46,468 nt of DNA from Actinosynnema pretiosum (GCF_024171695.1 NZ_JAMTCF010000037.1:1-46468); one strand, 5' to 3'. Shown: positions 24,168-32,325, counted from the stretch's first letter. Notes: generated from the sequence alone by a model not told the origin. Made by a program: numbers and translations.

Positions 24168-24548
24168 TCACCACCCGCCGCCGAACGTGCTCTCGTCCGA
24201 CTCCCGTAGCCCGTCGGCGAGCGAGGACTCGGGGGACACCGGCCGGGCATCGGGGACGGGCGCGGGGACCGGCTCGGCGCCGGCCGTGCCGGTCGGGTGG
24301 CCGTGGACGGTTCCGGCGAGGCGGTCGAGGGTGGCTGTGATCTCGGTCTGGGCGCGTGCCAGGGGGGCGATCTCGGCGCGGGCGCGGGCGTGGTCGGGCA
24401 GCGGGGCCTGCTCTTCGAAGGCCTGGCCGACGCCGACGGGGACGAGGGCGGCGACGCGGCGGCCGTTGCGCACGATGTAGGTGACGAACCCGGCGCGGGC
24501 GTCGTCGAGGGCGTCCATCATGGTCGACTTGAGCTGGGTGGAGGTCAT
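24168..24548 (-). CDS. Phd/YefM-family antitoxin-like protein without an adjacent toxin
   Basis: This is a 126-residue protein from ATG 24548. The N-terminal half is Phd-like: MTSTQLKSTMMDALDDARAG, then FVTYIVRNGRRVAALVPVG. In this fold a short helix, two strands and the hallmark RNGRxVAALVP make a DNA-binding dimer. The C-terminal half (RARAEIAPLARAQTEITATL and a Pro/Ala-rich tail) would normally wrap the toxin, but no toxin gene follows. Further upstream starts are open but run through a palindromic stretch and are unlikely. The gene faces away from an intact integrase gene whose start region it adjoins, so it may serve as a repressor for the integrase or the element. Confidence 0.7.
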   Translation of the reverse strand: MTSTQLKSTMMDALDDARAGFVTYIVRNGRRVAALVPVGVGQAFEEQAPLPDHARARAEIAPLARAQTEITATLDRLAGTVHGHPTGTAGAEPVPAPVPDARPVSPESSLADGLRESDESTFGGGW

Positions 24549-24611
24549 CTCGACCGGGGCGGCCTTCACACGCTGGTGCGCGTACGGCACGGACGTGGCG
24601 ACGCCCGGCGC

Positions 24612-24654
24612 GGTCTCCCCGGACACCCCGGTATCCGGGGAGACCGGGGTGTCC
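24612..24654. promoter_or_regulatory. Interlocking 12-bp inverted repeats between Phd-like gene and integrase
   Basis: GGTCTCCCCGGA (24612-24623) has its exact complement at 24634-24645. GGACACCCCGGT (24620-24631) has its exact complement at 24643-24654. The two palindromes interlock and share bases. The site lies upstream of the antitoxin-like start (24548) and upstream of the probable integrase start (24673). That is where an autoregulated divergent operator would be expected for a Phd-type DNA-binding protein. Binding itself is inference. Confidence 0.6.
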
Positions 24655-24672
24655 GGCCCGGTTGGGGCGGGT

Positions 24673-25722
24673 GTGGGAGAGGACGTCCCGGCCGCAGTGG
24701 GGGCGGGGGCGCCGTGGGCGGTGGGGGCGCCGCCACAGCCGACCGGGGTGTACCTGCCGCCCGGCGGGCACAGCCTGGCGAAGCTCGTCGTGGCGTTCCT
24801 GGCGCGCCCGGACCTGTCGGCCAACACCGCCGCCGCCTACCGCACCGACCTACGCCTATTCCTCGGGTGGTGCCGCGAGCACGCCCTGGACCCGTTCGCC
24901 CTCGGCCTGCCGGAGAGCCAGGTGTTCGGACACCACCTGCGCACCACCCCCAGCGCGCGTATCGGTCAGCTACGGAGCGGGCGCAGCGTGGCCCGCGCGC
25001 TCAACGCCGTCTCCAGCTTCTACACGTACCTGGTGCGGGCCGGGCCACCCACCACCCACCACCCCGCAGCCCAGGCCGCCCGACCCAAGTACGACCGCCG
25101 CCACTCCACCACCCGGTCACTGAGCGAGGCGCAGGCGCGGGCGGTGTGCGCCGCCACCACCACCGCCGCGCCCTGCACCTGGCCGAGCGGCAGCGCGCCG
25201 CTGGCCGTGCACCTGATGATCGATTTGGGGGCGCGGGTGAGCGAGGTGTGCGGGGCCAACCTGACCGACCTGGGCCACCGCGCCGACCCCGGCGGCGCGC
25301 TGTTCCGCACGATCACGCTGCGGATGAAGGGGGAGAAGGTGCGGGTGCGGCCGCTGCCGGTGCAGTTGGTGCCGCTGCTGGAGCGCTGGCTCGCCCACCG
25401 CATCGCCGACCCTGGCGAGCCCGCGCTGCTGGTGGACCGGGACGGGGCCCGGATCACCCGCCACCAGGTCGCCCACCTGATCACCACCCTCGCCACCGCC
25501 GCGGGCATCCCCGAACCGCACCGGGTCACCCCGCACAGCACCCGCCACGCCTTCAACACCATCGCCAAAGCCCGCGGCACCACCCTCGAACAACGCCAGC
25601 ACACCCTCGCGCACGCCAGCCCGGACACCACCGCGCTCTACGACCACACCGACGACCTACTCGCGGCCGACCCCGCCCACCTCGTCGCCACCGCCACCAC
25701 CCTCCCGATCGACGGGAAGTAA
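24673..25722 (+). CDS. Tyrosine recombinase (XerC/D-like), intact
   Basis: The protein is about 349 residues if started at GTG 24673. The frame is open from 24481, but the extra N-terminus runs antisense to the antitoxin-like gene. The N-terminal SAM-like domain is LVVAFLARPDLSANTAAAYR, then TDLRLFLGWCREHALDPFAL. The catalytic domain has Arg in LMIDLGARVSEVCGANLTDL, Lys in TLRMKGEKVRVRPLP, the HSTRHAF box, the second His in QHTLAHASPDTT and the Tyr nucleophile in TTALYDHTDDLL. All five core residues are present. The 3' end overlaps the end of the converging NTPase gene by 66 bp. It would catalyse strand exchange at an attachment or resolution site that I cannot identify. Confidence 0.92.
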   Translation: MGEDVPAAVGAGAPWAVGAPPQPTGVYLPPGGHSLAKLVVAFLARPDLSANTAAAYRTDLRLFLGWCREHALDPFALGLPESQVFGHHLRTTPSARIGQLRSGRSVARALNAVSSFYTYLVRAGPPTTHHPAAQAARPKYDRRHSTTRSLSEAQARAVCAATTTAAPCTWPSGSAPLAVHLMIDLGARVSEVCGANLTDLGHRADPGGALFRTITLRMKGEKVRVRPLPVQLVPLLERWLAHRIADPGEPALLVDRDGARITRHQVAHLITTLATAAGIPEPHRVTPHSTRHAFNTIAKARGTTLEQRQHTLAHASPDTTALYDHTDDLLAADPAHLVATATTLPIDGK

Positions 25723-27987
25723 CACGGCCCCCGCTGCCGCAGAAGCGACAACCTCGCTGCCAAGATGCGTACCAACGGAGACGGACGGCTGGGCGGTCAC
25801 TTGGTTGGGATGGACAGGCTGCCACTGCTCGAGGTAGTCCTCCACCTTCTTTGCCTCCTCGAACCGTCCGGCCTTGCGCAACAGGATGCTGCGGTCACGC
25901 AGCTGGCCCCTGCCTATAGCGAGGGCCCGCTGGTAAACCTCTATCGACTCATCCAGCCGTTTCGACTCTTTCAGCAGCTCCCCGAGAGTAACCAGCGCAT
26001 CGCTGTGGCCTGCGGCGACGGCCCGCCGATAGAACCCCTCAGCCTCCTCAACCCGCCCTAGTCTGTGCAGCAGGTACCCGAGGGTGAACAGTGCCTTGGT
26101 GTGGCCTGCGGCGACGGCCCGCCGATAGGCCCTTTCCGCCCCCTCGAACTCTCCCCGCTCGAACAGCAGGGTCCCGAGGGCGATCAGCGCATCGACGGAG
26201 CCTGCGGCGACGGCCCGCCGATAGACCTCCTCTGCCTCCTTAGCTCGCCCCACTCCGCGCAAGAGCAGAAGGCCAAGGTTGACCAGCGCCGTAGTGTGGC
26301 CTGCGTCGATGGCCCGCCGGTAGAACCCCTCAGCCTCCTCAACCCGCCCCACCTCGAACAGCAAGTTCCCGAGGGTGTTCAGCGCCTCGGTCTGGCCTGC
26401 CGCGACGGCCCGCCGGCAACACTCCTCCGCCTCCTCGACCTCTCCCTGCTCGAACAGCAGAAGGCCAAGATCGACTAAACATTCGGTGAAGCCTGTGGCG
26501 GTAGCCCGCCGATAACATTTCTCCGCCTCCTCAGCTTCCCCCCGCTTGCGCAGTAGAAGGCCCAGGTTGGACAGCGCTTTGGGGTCTTCCGTGGTCGCGG
26601 CCAAGCGCCATGCCCGGAAAGCGTCGTCATGCCTGCCCACGTAGTAGGCGGCGCAGCCGATCGGGTTCATGTTCTCGGCGGGAACGGTGTCCAGCAATGC
26701 CGTCCACGTCTCGGGGGCGACCTGTGCGGGTAACGGGGTTTCTTCGCCCTGAGCGTGGTCGACCAGGTAATCGGTGGCAAGATGTGTGCCGTCGGGGTGG
26801 GGGCGCAGGCAGGAGTCGGCGTCCAGAACGCGTTCGTGTGCCCAGTCCAGGGCTTCCTGGATGGAGGGCAGGTCGGTGCGATGCCGCCACAGCTGGGGCA
26901 GGTAGTGCGGTGCCAACCGTTCGAGCAAGGCGGTGGGCACCGGCTGGTGGTAGCCAGCGCGGCGGCAGTCCACCGCCGCCGAAACCAGCGCCTGACCGAG
27001 CTGGGCGCGGGCATCGCCCCCGTTGTTCCACCGATCCATCATTTGCACTCCGGCGGCCAGGTACGCGGCGAAGCCCTCCGGGGCTACCGCCGCACCGCGC
27101 ATCCGCTCGTCGTGCTCGGCGGCTTCTGTCGCCCGCTCGCGTTCGGCGTCGGACAGGCCGGTGTTTACTTTGATCCTGCGGCGCCCACGCACGTGGGCGA
27201 CCAGGTCGACGGCTGTGCGTTCGATCCCCTCCGCCGTTTTGGTCGTGGGGGTGTAGCGGGCGAGTTCATTCTTGCGCATGGTGGCCACCACCACGGTGGG
27301 CACGTCCTGCTGGCGGTCCTGGGGGCACAGGCGTTGCAACAACGCCATGTCCAGGCCCTCGCCGCTGAGGTATCTTTCCAGGTCATCCAGCCACACCACA
27401 GCCCCCGCCGGGACAGCGCCGGCCTCGATCAGGGCACGCAGCGCGGCCCCGCCCCCAGGCATCACCAGCGGCGCGCTCGGGCGCAGGCGCCGCAGGGCTT
27501 CGGCGGCGGCCCTGGACTTTCCGGCGGCGGCGGGGCCGTGCAGCAGGACCATGCCGCCCTGCGCGATCGCCCACTCCAGGTCCACGTCCACGTCCCGGGG
27601 AACGTAAGCAGGCAGGTCCTTCCCGTCCTCGCGGTGGGTGCCGATCGCCGGTTTGACCTGCAATGCCAACAGACCCACTTCGGCCACGGTGGGAAGTCGC
27701 CCGTCGACCAGGTGCAGTGCCCGGCCCGCCAGCGGGTCCACCGCCACAGGCGCGCTCAGGCCGGGAGGTGGCCGCTCTTGTGCGATCCACCGCCACGCCA
27801 AGTCGGCCACCAGAAACACAGTGGCCAGGATGGTGGAGGGCCAAGACAGGCCCTCCATGACGTTGCGCGCTGGGCCCTCCTCGGCGGGCAACCAGCCCCA
27901 CAAGCCCCACCGGACGGTGGCCGTGGCCAAGGCCAGTACCACCGACGTCAGCAGCGCAGCGCGTAACCAGCGACGCCCCAGCCGCAC
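25657..27987 (-). CDS. Membrane-anchored STAND-like NTPase with C-terminal TPR/Sel1-type repeats
   Basis: This is a 776-residue protein from GTG 27987, with GAAGGAG seven bases upstream. A frame open to TTG 28053 exists but crosses an inverted repeat. Two membrane helices (RAALLTSVVLALATATVRWG, about 9-28, and PSTILATVFLVADLAWRWI, about 50-68) precede a P-loop domain: Walker A GPAAAGKS at 151-158, Walker B AVVWLDDLERY near 197-206, and a helical extension. From about residue 455 some nine 36-residue repeats follow (A-x-x-x-LG-x-LLxxxGRVEEAEGFYRRAVAAGHT). The order membrane anchor, NTPase, repeat sensor fits a signal-transducing STAND protein of the kind used in bacterial conflict systems. The ligand and output are unknown. 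Confidence 0.85.
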   Translation of the reverse strand: MRLGRRWLRAALLTSVVLALATATVRWGLWGWLPAEEGPARNVMEGLSWPSTILATVFLVADLAWRWIAQERPPPGLSAPVAVDPLAGRALHLVDGRLPTVAEVGLLALQVKPAIGTHREDGKDLPAYVPRDVDVDLEWAIAQGGMVLLHGPAAAGKSRAAAEALRRLRPSAPLVMPGGGAALRALIEAGAVPAGAVVWLDDLERYLSGEGLDMALLQRLCPQDRQQDVPTVVVATMRKNELARYTPTTKTAEGIERTAVDLVAHVRGRRRIKVNTGLSDAERERATEAAEHDERMRGAAVAPEGFAAYLAAGVQMMDRWNNGGDARAQLGQALVSAAVDCRRAGYHQPVPTALLERLAPHYLPQLWRHRTDLPSIQEALDWAHERVLDADSCLRPHPDGTHLATDYLVDHAQGEETPLPAQVAPETWTALLDTVPAENMNPIGCAAYYVGRHDDAFRAWRLAATTEDPKALSNLGLLLRKRGEAEEAEKCYRRATATGFTECLVDLGLLLFEQGEVEEAEECCRRAVAAGQTEALNTLGNLLFEVGRVEEAEGFYRRAIDAGHTTALVNLGLLLLRGVGRAKEAEEVYRRAVAAGSVDALIALGTLLFERGEFEGAERAYRRAVAAGHTKALFTLGYLLHRLGRVEEAEGFYRRAVAAGHSDALVTLGELLKESKRLDESIEVYQRALAIGRGQLRDRSILLRKAGRFEEAKKVEDYLEQWQPVHPNQVTAQPSVSVGTHLGSEVVASAAAGAVLLPVDREGGGGGDEVGGVGRE

Positions 27988-28007
27988 CCCGGACTCCTTC
28001 CGCCCAC

Positions 28008-28040
28008 TTTTAGGACCACCTCGTCGATGTGGTCCTAAAA
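28008..28040. promoter_or_regulatory. Perfect 12-bp inverted repeat upstream of the NTPase/TPR gene
   Basis: TTTTAGGACCAC (28008-28019) and its complement GTGGTCCTAAAA (28029-28040) flank a nine-base spacer and lie 21-53 bases before GTG 27987. The A/T ends stand out in this GC-rich DNA. An operator for a dimeric repressor is the simplest reading. The symmetric T and A runs would also let it act as a bidirectional terminator for the sigma-factor operon that ends at 28224. Confidence 0.7.
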
Positions 28041-28223
28041 CTGTCGCCGGCAACTGGGTCTTTGCTACAGCGGGTTGGTGGCGGCCTCAGGCATAGACCA
28101 CGACGCGGTCGGGACGATCGGCCCGACACAGGCGCATTTCCTTCCACTCACGCGGAGAGGCAGAGCGAGGCGAGCGAGTTCACTTGTGCGTGGCGACCAG
28201 CATGGGACGCGCGCGTGCCCCGT

Positions 28224-29159
28224 TCACTCCCACACAGTCGACCCCAGCGCCGCTCCGACCTCGATCTGCCCTGCGCCCTGCACCTTCTGAAGCCTCGCGA
28301 GGGCGCGGTGCTGCGCGACGCGCACCGCGCCGGGCGTGGAGCCGACCGCCTGCGCGGTCTCCTCCGCCGACAGGCCCACCGCGATCCGCAGCACCAGGAT
28401 CTCCCGCTGCTTGTCCGACAGCACCCGCAACAGCCGCGTCACCCGGTCAGGTGGATCGGTATGCGGGGCCGTCTCGAAGGACTCCGACCGGTTCCGAGCG
28501 CTGGCCCGGTGCGTGGCGGCGACCTTGTGCGCGGCGATGCCGTACACGAACGCCAAAAACGGCCTGCCCTGGTCCCGGTAGTCGGGCAGCGCGGTCAGCA
28601 CCGCCAGGCACACCTCCTGCGCCACGTCATCGGCGGACGCGAACGTCCCGTCCCGCCTGCCCACCCTCGCACGGCAGTAACGCACCACCACAGGCCTCAC
28701 CACCGCCATCAGCGACCGCGCGGCATCGCGATCCCCCCGTGCCGCCGCCTGAACCTGCCCGAAGTCGAACCGCCCCCGTCCTGCAGCCGCGTCGGCTCCG
28801 TCTCCTGCGATGGTCTGCTTCCCGGTGACCGGTCGGCTGCGTCGCAGGACTTCGGCGATCTGGTCCGCGGGCGTGATCAGGCGGTGGGCCTGCGCCTGCG
28901 GGCTGCCCAGCGAGGAGGACTCCAGCAGGTGCAGGTAGCCAACCAGTTCGGCGGCCGCGGAATCGACGGCGGCCCACTCCCCCTCGTCCAGGTCGAGGTT
29001 GTGGACGAGCTTGTCGCGCAGCGGGCGCAGACGTTCGACCAGCACACGATCCGGGTCCTGGCCCGTGCTCCGGTCCAGGACGGCGAACACGCGCAACAGC
29101 AGCATCGCGGAGGCGCGGTGTCGGGGGGTCTCGGGGGTGTCCGTGCTCTCGCGGGTCAT
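28224..29159 (-). CDS. RNA polymerase sigma-70 family factor, ShbA-like
   Basis: The protein has 311 residues. An unusual N-terminal helical region of about 130 residues (MLLLRVFAVLDRSTGQDPDR, RPLRDKLVHNLDLDEGEWAA) precedes a standard group IV layout. Region 2 spans about 145-225 (VVRPVVVRYCRARVGRRDGT, FASADDVAQEVCLAVLTALP, RPFLAFVYGIAAHKVAATHR). Region 4 spans about 245-295 (LSDKQREILVLRIAVGLSAE, ETAQAVGSTPGAVRVAQHRA). These segments match the ShbA type, which in streptomycetes drives expression of the principal sigma factor. The ATG overlaps the stop of the preceding sigma-like gene by four bases. A partial near-copy of its region 2 lies at 41947-42245. The extra N-terminal domain and accessory location argue for an element-encoded paralogue, not the housekeeping ShbA. 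Confidence 0.88.
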   Translation of the reverse strand: MTRESTDTPETPRHRASAMLLLRVFAVLDRSTGQDPDRVLVERLRPLRDKLVHNLDLDEGEWAAVDSAAAELVGYLHLLESSSLGSPQAQAHRLITPADQIAEVLRRSRPVTGKQTIAGDGADAAAGRGRFDFGQVQAAARGDRDAARSLMAVVRPVVVRYCRARVGRRDGTFASADDVAQEVCLAVLTALPDYRDQGRPFLAFVYGIAAHKVAATHRASARNRSESFETAPHTDPPDRVTRLLRVLSDKQREILVLRIAVGLSAEETAQAVGSTPGAVRVAQHRALARLQKVQGAGQIEVGAALGSTVWE

Positions 29160-30121
29160 CGGTCCCTGCCCTTCTCACGGCGCCGGAACTCGCTCCGGTG
29201 GCGGTAGAGCCGTCCCTCGACGGCGCGTTCGGTCAGCCCCAACTCGCGGGCGACCTCGGCCTGGGTGTCCCCGCGCAGGGCCATGAGGGAGAGGATCTGC
29301 CTGACCTTGTCCGGCATCCTGGCGAGGATGCCCATGACCTCCTCGCGTGTGACGACCTCCACCGCAGGATCCTGCGCAACGGGACCGTGGTCCCCGGCGG
29401 CCGGGGGCGCGGAGGCTGTCGTAGGCGCCCAGCGGGCGCGTTCACGTTGCCAGGCGCGGAAGACGGTGGGGAACTCCGCCACGCAGGCGCCCACGAAGTA
29501 GGTGGTCAGCGAGGCCCCGCCCTGGGCGGACCAGCCGGTTCCCGCCAGGGCCCGGCGGTGGAACAGCGTCAACGCCCTGGCGACGGTCTCGCAGGCCAGA
29601 CCGATGCGCTCGTCGACGTCCAGCAGCGCCTGGCGGTCGGGGTCGGTCACGGTCAGGGGCCTGCCGATCCCGCCGGTTCGGGTGAAGATCTCGCCCCGGC
29701 GGATCCAGGCGCGGATCACCGGCAGCGCGTAGGCGGCCAACTCGCCGCGCAGGATCTCGTACTCAACGCCCTGGAACCCGGCGTCGACCATCCGCTGGTA
29801 GAGTAGCCGGTCCTGCTCCAGCCGCAGGTAGCGGGCCAGCGAGCGGGCGTCGTCGGCGTCCTGCTCCTCCTGCAGGTCGAAGTCCGGCTCCCGTTCGTCC
29901 CGCCCCAGCTCCGCCAGCAACTCTCCGGCCAGCGCGTCCTCGCGGTCGTCTAACCACTGCCCGCCCACGCTGTCCGCGGCCTCGGCGTCCTGTTCGCCCC
30001 GCGTCCCTGAAGCCGGGTCGGGCGGGACGCGCGAACCGTCGTCGCCGAGGCTCTCGCCCGGTTGTAGGTCTGTAACGGCGTGGCGGGGACCGGCACCGCG
30101 GAACCTCCCGTCACCACCCAC
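29156..30121 (-). CDS. Sigma-70-like factor with divergent region 2, first gene of a sigma pair
   Basis: The protein has 321 residues from GTG 30121, with GGAGG upstream. The first 110 residues are acidic and probably disordered (LGRDEREPDFDLQEEQDADD). A region-2-like helical core follows: ELAAYALPVIRAWIRRGEIF, ACETVARALTLFHRRALAGT and GGASLTTYFVGACVAEFPTV. The C-terminus is a clear region 4 helix-turn-helix: MGILARMPDKVRQILSLMAL, RGDTQAEVARELGLTERAVE and GRLYRHRSEFRRR. The last four bases overlap the ShbA-like gene, so the two factors are made together. No anti-sigma gene is evident beside them. The Asp/Glu-rich N-terminus could inhibit DNA binding until removed or displaced, but that is inference. 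Confidence 0.78.
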   Translation of the reverse strand: MGGDGRFRGAGPRHAVTDLQPGESLGDDGSRVPPDPASGTRGEQDAEAADSVGGQWLDDREDALAGELLAELGRDEREPDFDLQEEQDADDARSLARYLRLEQDRLLYQRMVDAGFQGVEYEILRGELAAYALPVIRAWIRRGEIFTRTGGIGRPLTVTDPDRQALLDVDERIGLACETVARALTLFHRRALAGTGWSAQGGASLTTYFVGACVAEFPTVFRAWQRERARWAPTTASAPPAAGDHGPVAQDPAVEVVTREEVMGILARMPDKVRQILSLMALRGDTQAEVARELGLTERAVEGRLYRHRSEFRRREKGRDR

Positions 30122-30196
30122 CGCTGCCTCCTCCAGGTTCCGGCCCCCTGGCCGTGCAGGGGCGATGCCCTCGTCCTAGGTCGGGTCCCACCCGGA

Positions 30197-30257
30197 ACCC
30201 CACGATCTTTTCCCGTGATCTTTCCCCGCTGGCACCGGGGAAGAGTTTCCGTGGGGT
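30197..30257. promoter_or_regulatory. Nested hairpin in the divergent region between the sigma pair and a small membrane gene
   Basis: The outer stem is ACCCCACG (30197-30204) with CGTGGGGT (30250-30257). The inner stem is TTCCCCG (30222-30228) with CGGGGAA (30236-30242). Between them lie two copies of a GATCTTT-containing motif (GATCTTTTCCC, GATCTTTCCCC). It sits 76 bp upstream of the sigma-pair start and 77 bp before ATG 30335. It may be an RNA leader structure or a compound operator. Confidence 0.5.
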
Positions 30258-30334
30258 GACCTGCGCCGATCGACCTAGGCCCCGGCATGACCGGGGCGAG
30301 CACGCCCGACACGACCACCAGCAGGGAGACCCTG

Positions 30335-30553
30335 ATGCCCGCCCCTCGCGCACCTCGCCGAACCACCCCACAGGACGCTCCCCTGCTGGGGATGCGCGCC
30401 ACGCTGATCCTGCTGCTGGCCGTGCTCACCGGCATCGGCACCGGACTCCTGGCCGCGCTGGCCGGACGGCACCCGGCCGACGCGGTCCTGATGGGAACCG
30501 CGGCCACGGCCACCGCCACGGCCTTCTTCAACTGGGTCATCGCCAGGAACTAA
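30335..30553 (+). CDS. Small two-helix membrane protein
   Basis: This 72-residue protein starts at ATG 30335, with AGGGAG six bases upstream. An in-frame ATG at 30287 lacks such a site. A basic, Pro-rich start (MPAPRAPRRTTPQDAP) leads into helix 1 (MRATLILLLAVLTGIGTGLL) and helix 2 (ADAVLMGTAATATATAFFNW), ending IARN. It is divergent from the sigma-factor pair. The layout is compatible with a holin-like or modulator peptide, but no family is recognised. Similar small hydrophobic proteins of unknown function are frequent in actinobacterial mobile regions. Confidence 0.65.
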   Translation: MPAPRAPRRTTPQDAPLLGMRATLILLLAVLTGIGTGLLAALAGRHPADAVLMGTAATATATAFFNWVIARN

Positions 30554-30684
30554 CCCACCGCAACACCCCAGGCGCGACACCTGCCCTCGTCAAGGGCACC
30601 CGGACGACAGGAACCTTCTTGGTTCGGGGCGTCGTCGGACGCGCAAGGACGGACGGTCACGGCATCGCCGGAGTGCGGCGGGGC

Positions 30685-32004
30685 TTATCCGGGGATGCTG
30701 GAGTTGCGGATGCCGAACTGCTGGTCCAGGTCATCGGCCAGTTGGCGGGCCGCCTGGCGCAACGCGGCGTCGTCGTCCTGGGCCGTGAACGAGGTCTCCA
30801 CCGCCGTCGGCTCGCGCACCGCCCGCGTTCCCAGGACGAGGCGGTACTCGCCCTCGACCAGCATGTGGCCCAGGCGGTTGTTGACGGCCACCAGCGGCGC
30901 GCGGCCGGTGCTCTCGTCCCGGAGCAGCACCGCGCGGGTCAGGACGGTCCCGACCCCGCCCAGGGCGCGGATGTGCGCGGCGGCCAGGGCGACCGCCTCG
31001 ACCACGACGGCGTCGACCAGCCGGTACGGCACAGGCCAGGGCTTGTGGCTTCCACCGAGCTCCGTGCTGGGGGAGACGAAGCCCGCCAGGCCGACCGCCA
31101 GGGCGATGGAGCCGTCGTGGTGCAACTCCACCAGGGCCCAGTCGACCAACTGCGCGGGGTCCGTGGCGTAGTGGTCGGAGCGGATCACCCAGCGGCGCAG
31201 ACCGTTCCTGGGGTTTTCCACCGGGGGAAAGCCGAGCTGCTGCAGCACCGCAGGCCGCCCCTGCTGCTCCCAGGAGAAGATCCCGTCGGCCACGGTCAGC
31301 GCGGCCTGCATCGTCTCGGTGGCCTGCTCCCGCGAGGGGGGCGCGGCCAGCAACGGCAGTGGCGCGACGGGCCTGGTGGCCACCGCCACCCAGACGCCCT
31401 TGGACAGGTCGATCTCGGGCCGCAGCCCGTCGATCAGCGCGGTCAGCGCGGTGCGGTCGTCGGCGCGGCGGGTGAAGCGGTCACGGTAGGCGCGTTCGAG
31501 TTCGCTCTCGGACATCCAGTTGGTGTCCGTGCCGTACCGGTAGGGCACTCCCATCCGGTTCTTCTCGCCGATCACGTGCGGGGCGTCCGGGCTGGACGGG
31601 ACGGACACCGCGATCAGGCCGGGCCCGGTGCCGTCCGGGTCGTCGATCGCCTCGATCACCAGGCCGTCGACCAGGGGCCGGATGTACCGGTGGGCGTGGG
31701 AACGCAGGGCCTGAAGGTCCCGCTCGCCGTTGGGCACGTCGGTCAACCCGGCCGCGTGGTTGCCATCCCCCTCGTGCTCGCGCACGCCGTAGACGATCAA
31801 CCCGCCGCGGGTGTTGGCCATCGCCGCCACGTCCTTGGCGAACTCCCACTGCTTCTTCTCGACCTCGGGCGGCAGCTCCCGCTTCCAGTCCAGGTCCTCG
31901 GCCTCGCCCATCCGCTCGTCGACGGCGCGCACCAGCATGTCGTAGGTCAGCGGGGTCGGGGACAGGCCCAGTTCGGCGTGGATGCGGTACCACATGATCG
32001 GCAC
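30685..32004 (-). CDS. AlbA_2/Schlafen-type putative nucleic-acid-binding protein
   Basis: The protein has 439 residues. The start is GTG 32004 or ATG 31995, and no ribosome site decides between them. The N-terminal 180 residues are a Schlafen/AlbA_2 domain: EAEDLDWKRELPPEVEKKQW, then EFAKDVAAMANTRGGLIVYG and VREHEGDGNHAAGL. The ExxDxKxE-like cluster and the ANTxGGxIxxGV strand that define the family are visible. Further on is GEKNRMGVPYRYGTDTNWMS. The C-terminal 250 residues are unassigned, ending in a charged helix (ALRQAARQLADDLDQQFGI). Proteins with AlbA_2 domains act as regulators, nucleases or phage-defence components. It shares strand and neighbourhood with the sigma pair and the NTPase. 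Confidence 0.82.
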   Translation of the reverse strand: MPIMWYRIHAELGLSPTPLTYDMLVRAVDERMGEAEDLDWKRELPPEVEKKQWEFAKDVAAMANTRGGLIVYGVREHEGDGNHAAGLTDVPNGERDLQALRSHAHRYIRPLVDGLVIEAIDDPDGTGPGLIAVSVPSSPDAPHVIGEKNRMGVPYRYGTDTNWMSESELERAYRDRFTRRADDRTALTALIDGLRPEIDLSKGVWVAVATRPVAPLPLLAAPPSREQATETMQAALTVADGIFSWEQQGRPAVLQQLGFPPVENPRNGLRRWVIRSDHYATDPAQLVDWALVELHHDGSIALAVGLAGFVSPSTELGGSHKPWPVPYRLVDAVVVEAVALAAAHIRALGGVGTVLTRAVLLRDESTGRAPLVAVNNRLGHMLVEGEYRLVLGTRAVREPTAVETSFTAQDDDAALRQAARQLADDLDQQFGIRNSSIPG

Positions 32005-32233
32005 CGGCCGAGGCTAACCAGCACCGGCCGGCACGAGAGCGCGCCACGCCAGACGGCCGCCGCTTCCACCGTCGCCTTGCGTGGTGTGCCGCTTGGCCCA
32101 CATCGGACCGGCCGGTCGCGCCCGGCCCGCTGGCACGTGTCCGTGGTGGGCGAGGTCGCAGCGCCGCGTCGTCGGACTCGGCGACCGCACGGCCCGATAC
32201 CGGGCGCGCCGCCTTCACTCAATGAGGTGAATT

Positions 32234-32273
32234 GGTGCTATCGGCACTGTGGCAAACTGCCACTGACAGCACC
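32234..32273. promoter_or_regulatory. Nested inverted repeat upstream of the AlbA_2 gene
   Basis: The outer arms GGTGCT (32234-32239) and AGCACC (32268-32273) enclose the inner arms GTGGCA (32249-32254) and TGCCAC (32258-32263). The local sequence is less GC-rich than its surroundings. It lies about 230 bp before the AlbA_2 start and may be an operator or a recombination site. There is no direct evidence. Confidence 0.4.
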
Positions 32274-32325
32274 TGTTCTGCGGCGAAACCGCAGGTAGAT
32301 GCCCTTTTGTCGCTGACAGGTGCCC

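Noticed and set aside
24612..24654. CRISPR-like repeats
   Set aside because: The repeated blocks are inverted and interlocking with no regular spacers. They are palindromic operators at most. No CRISPR array was seen anywhere in the window.
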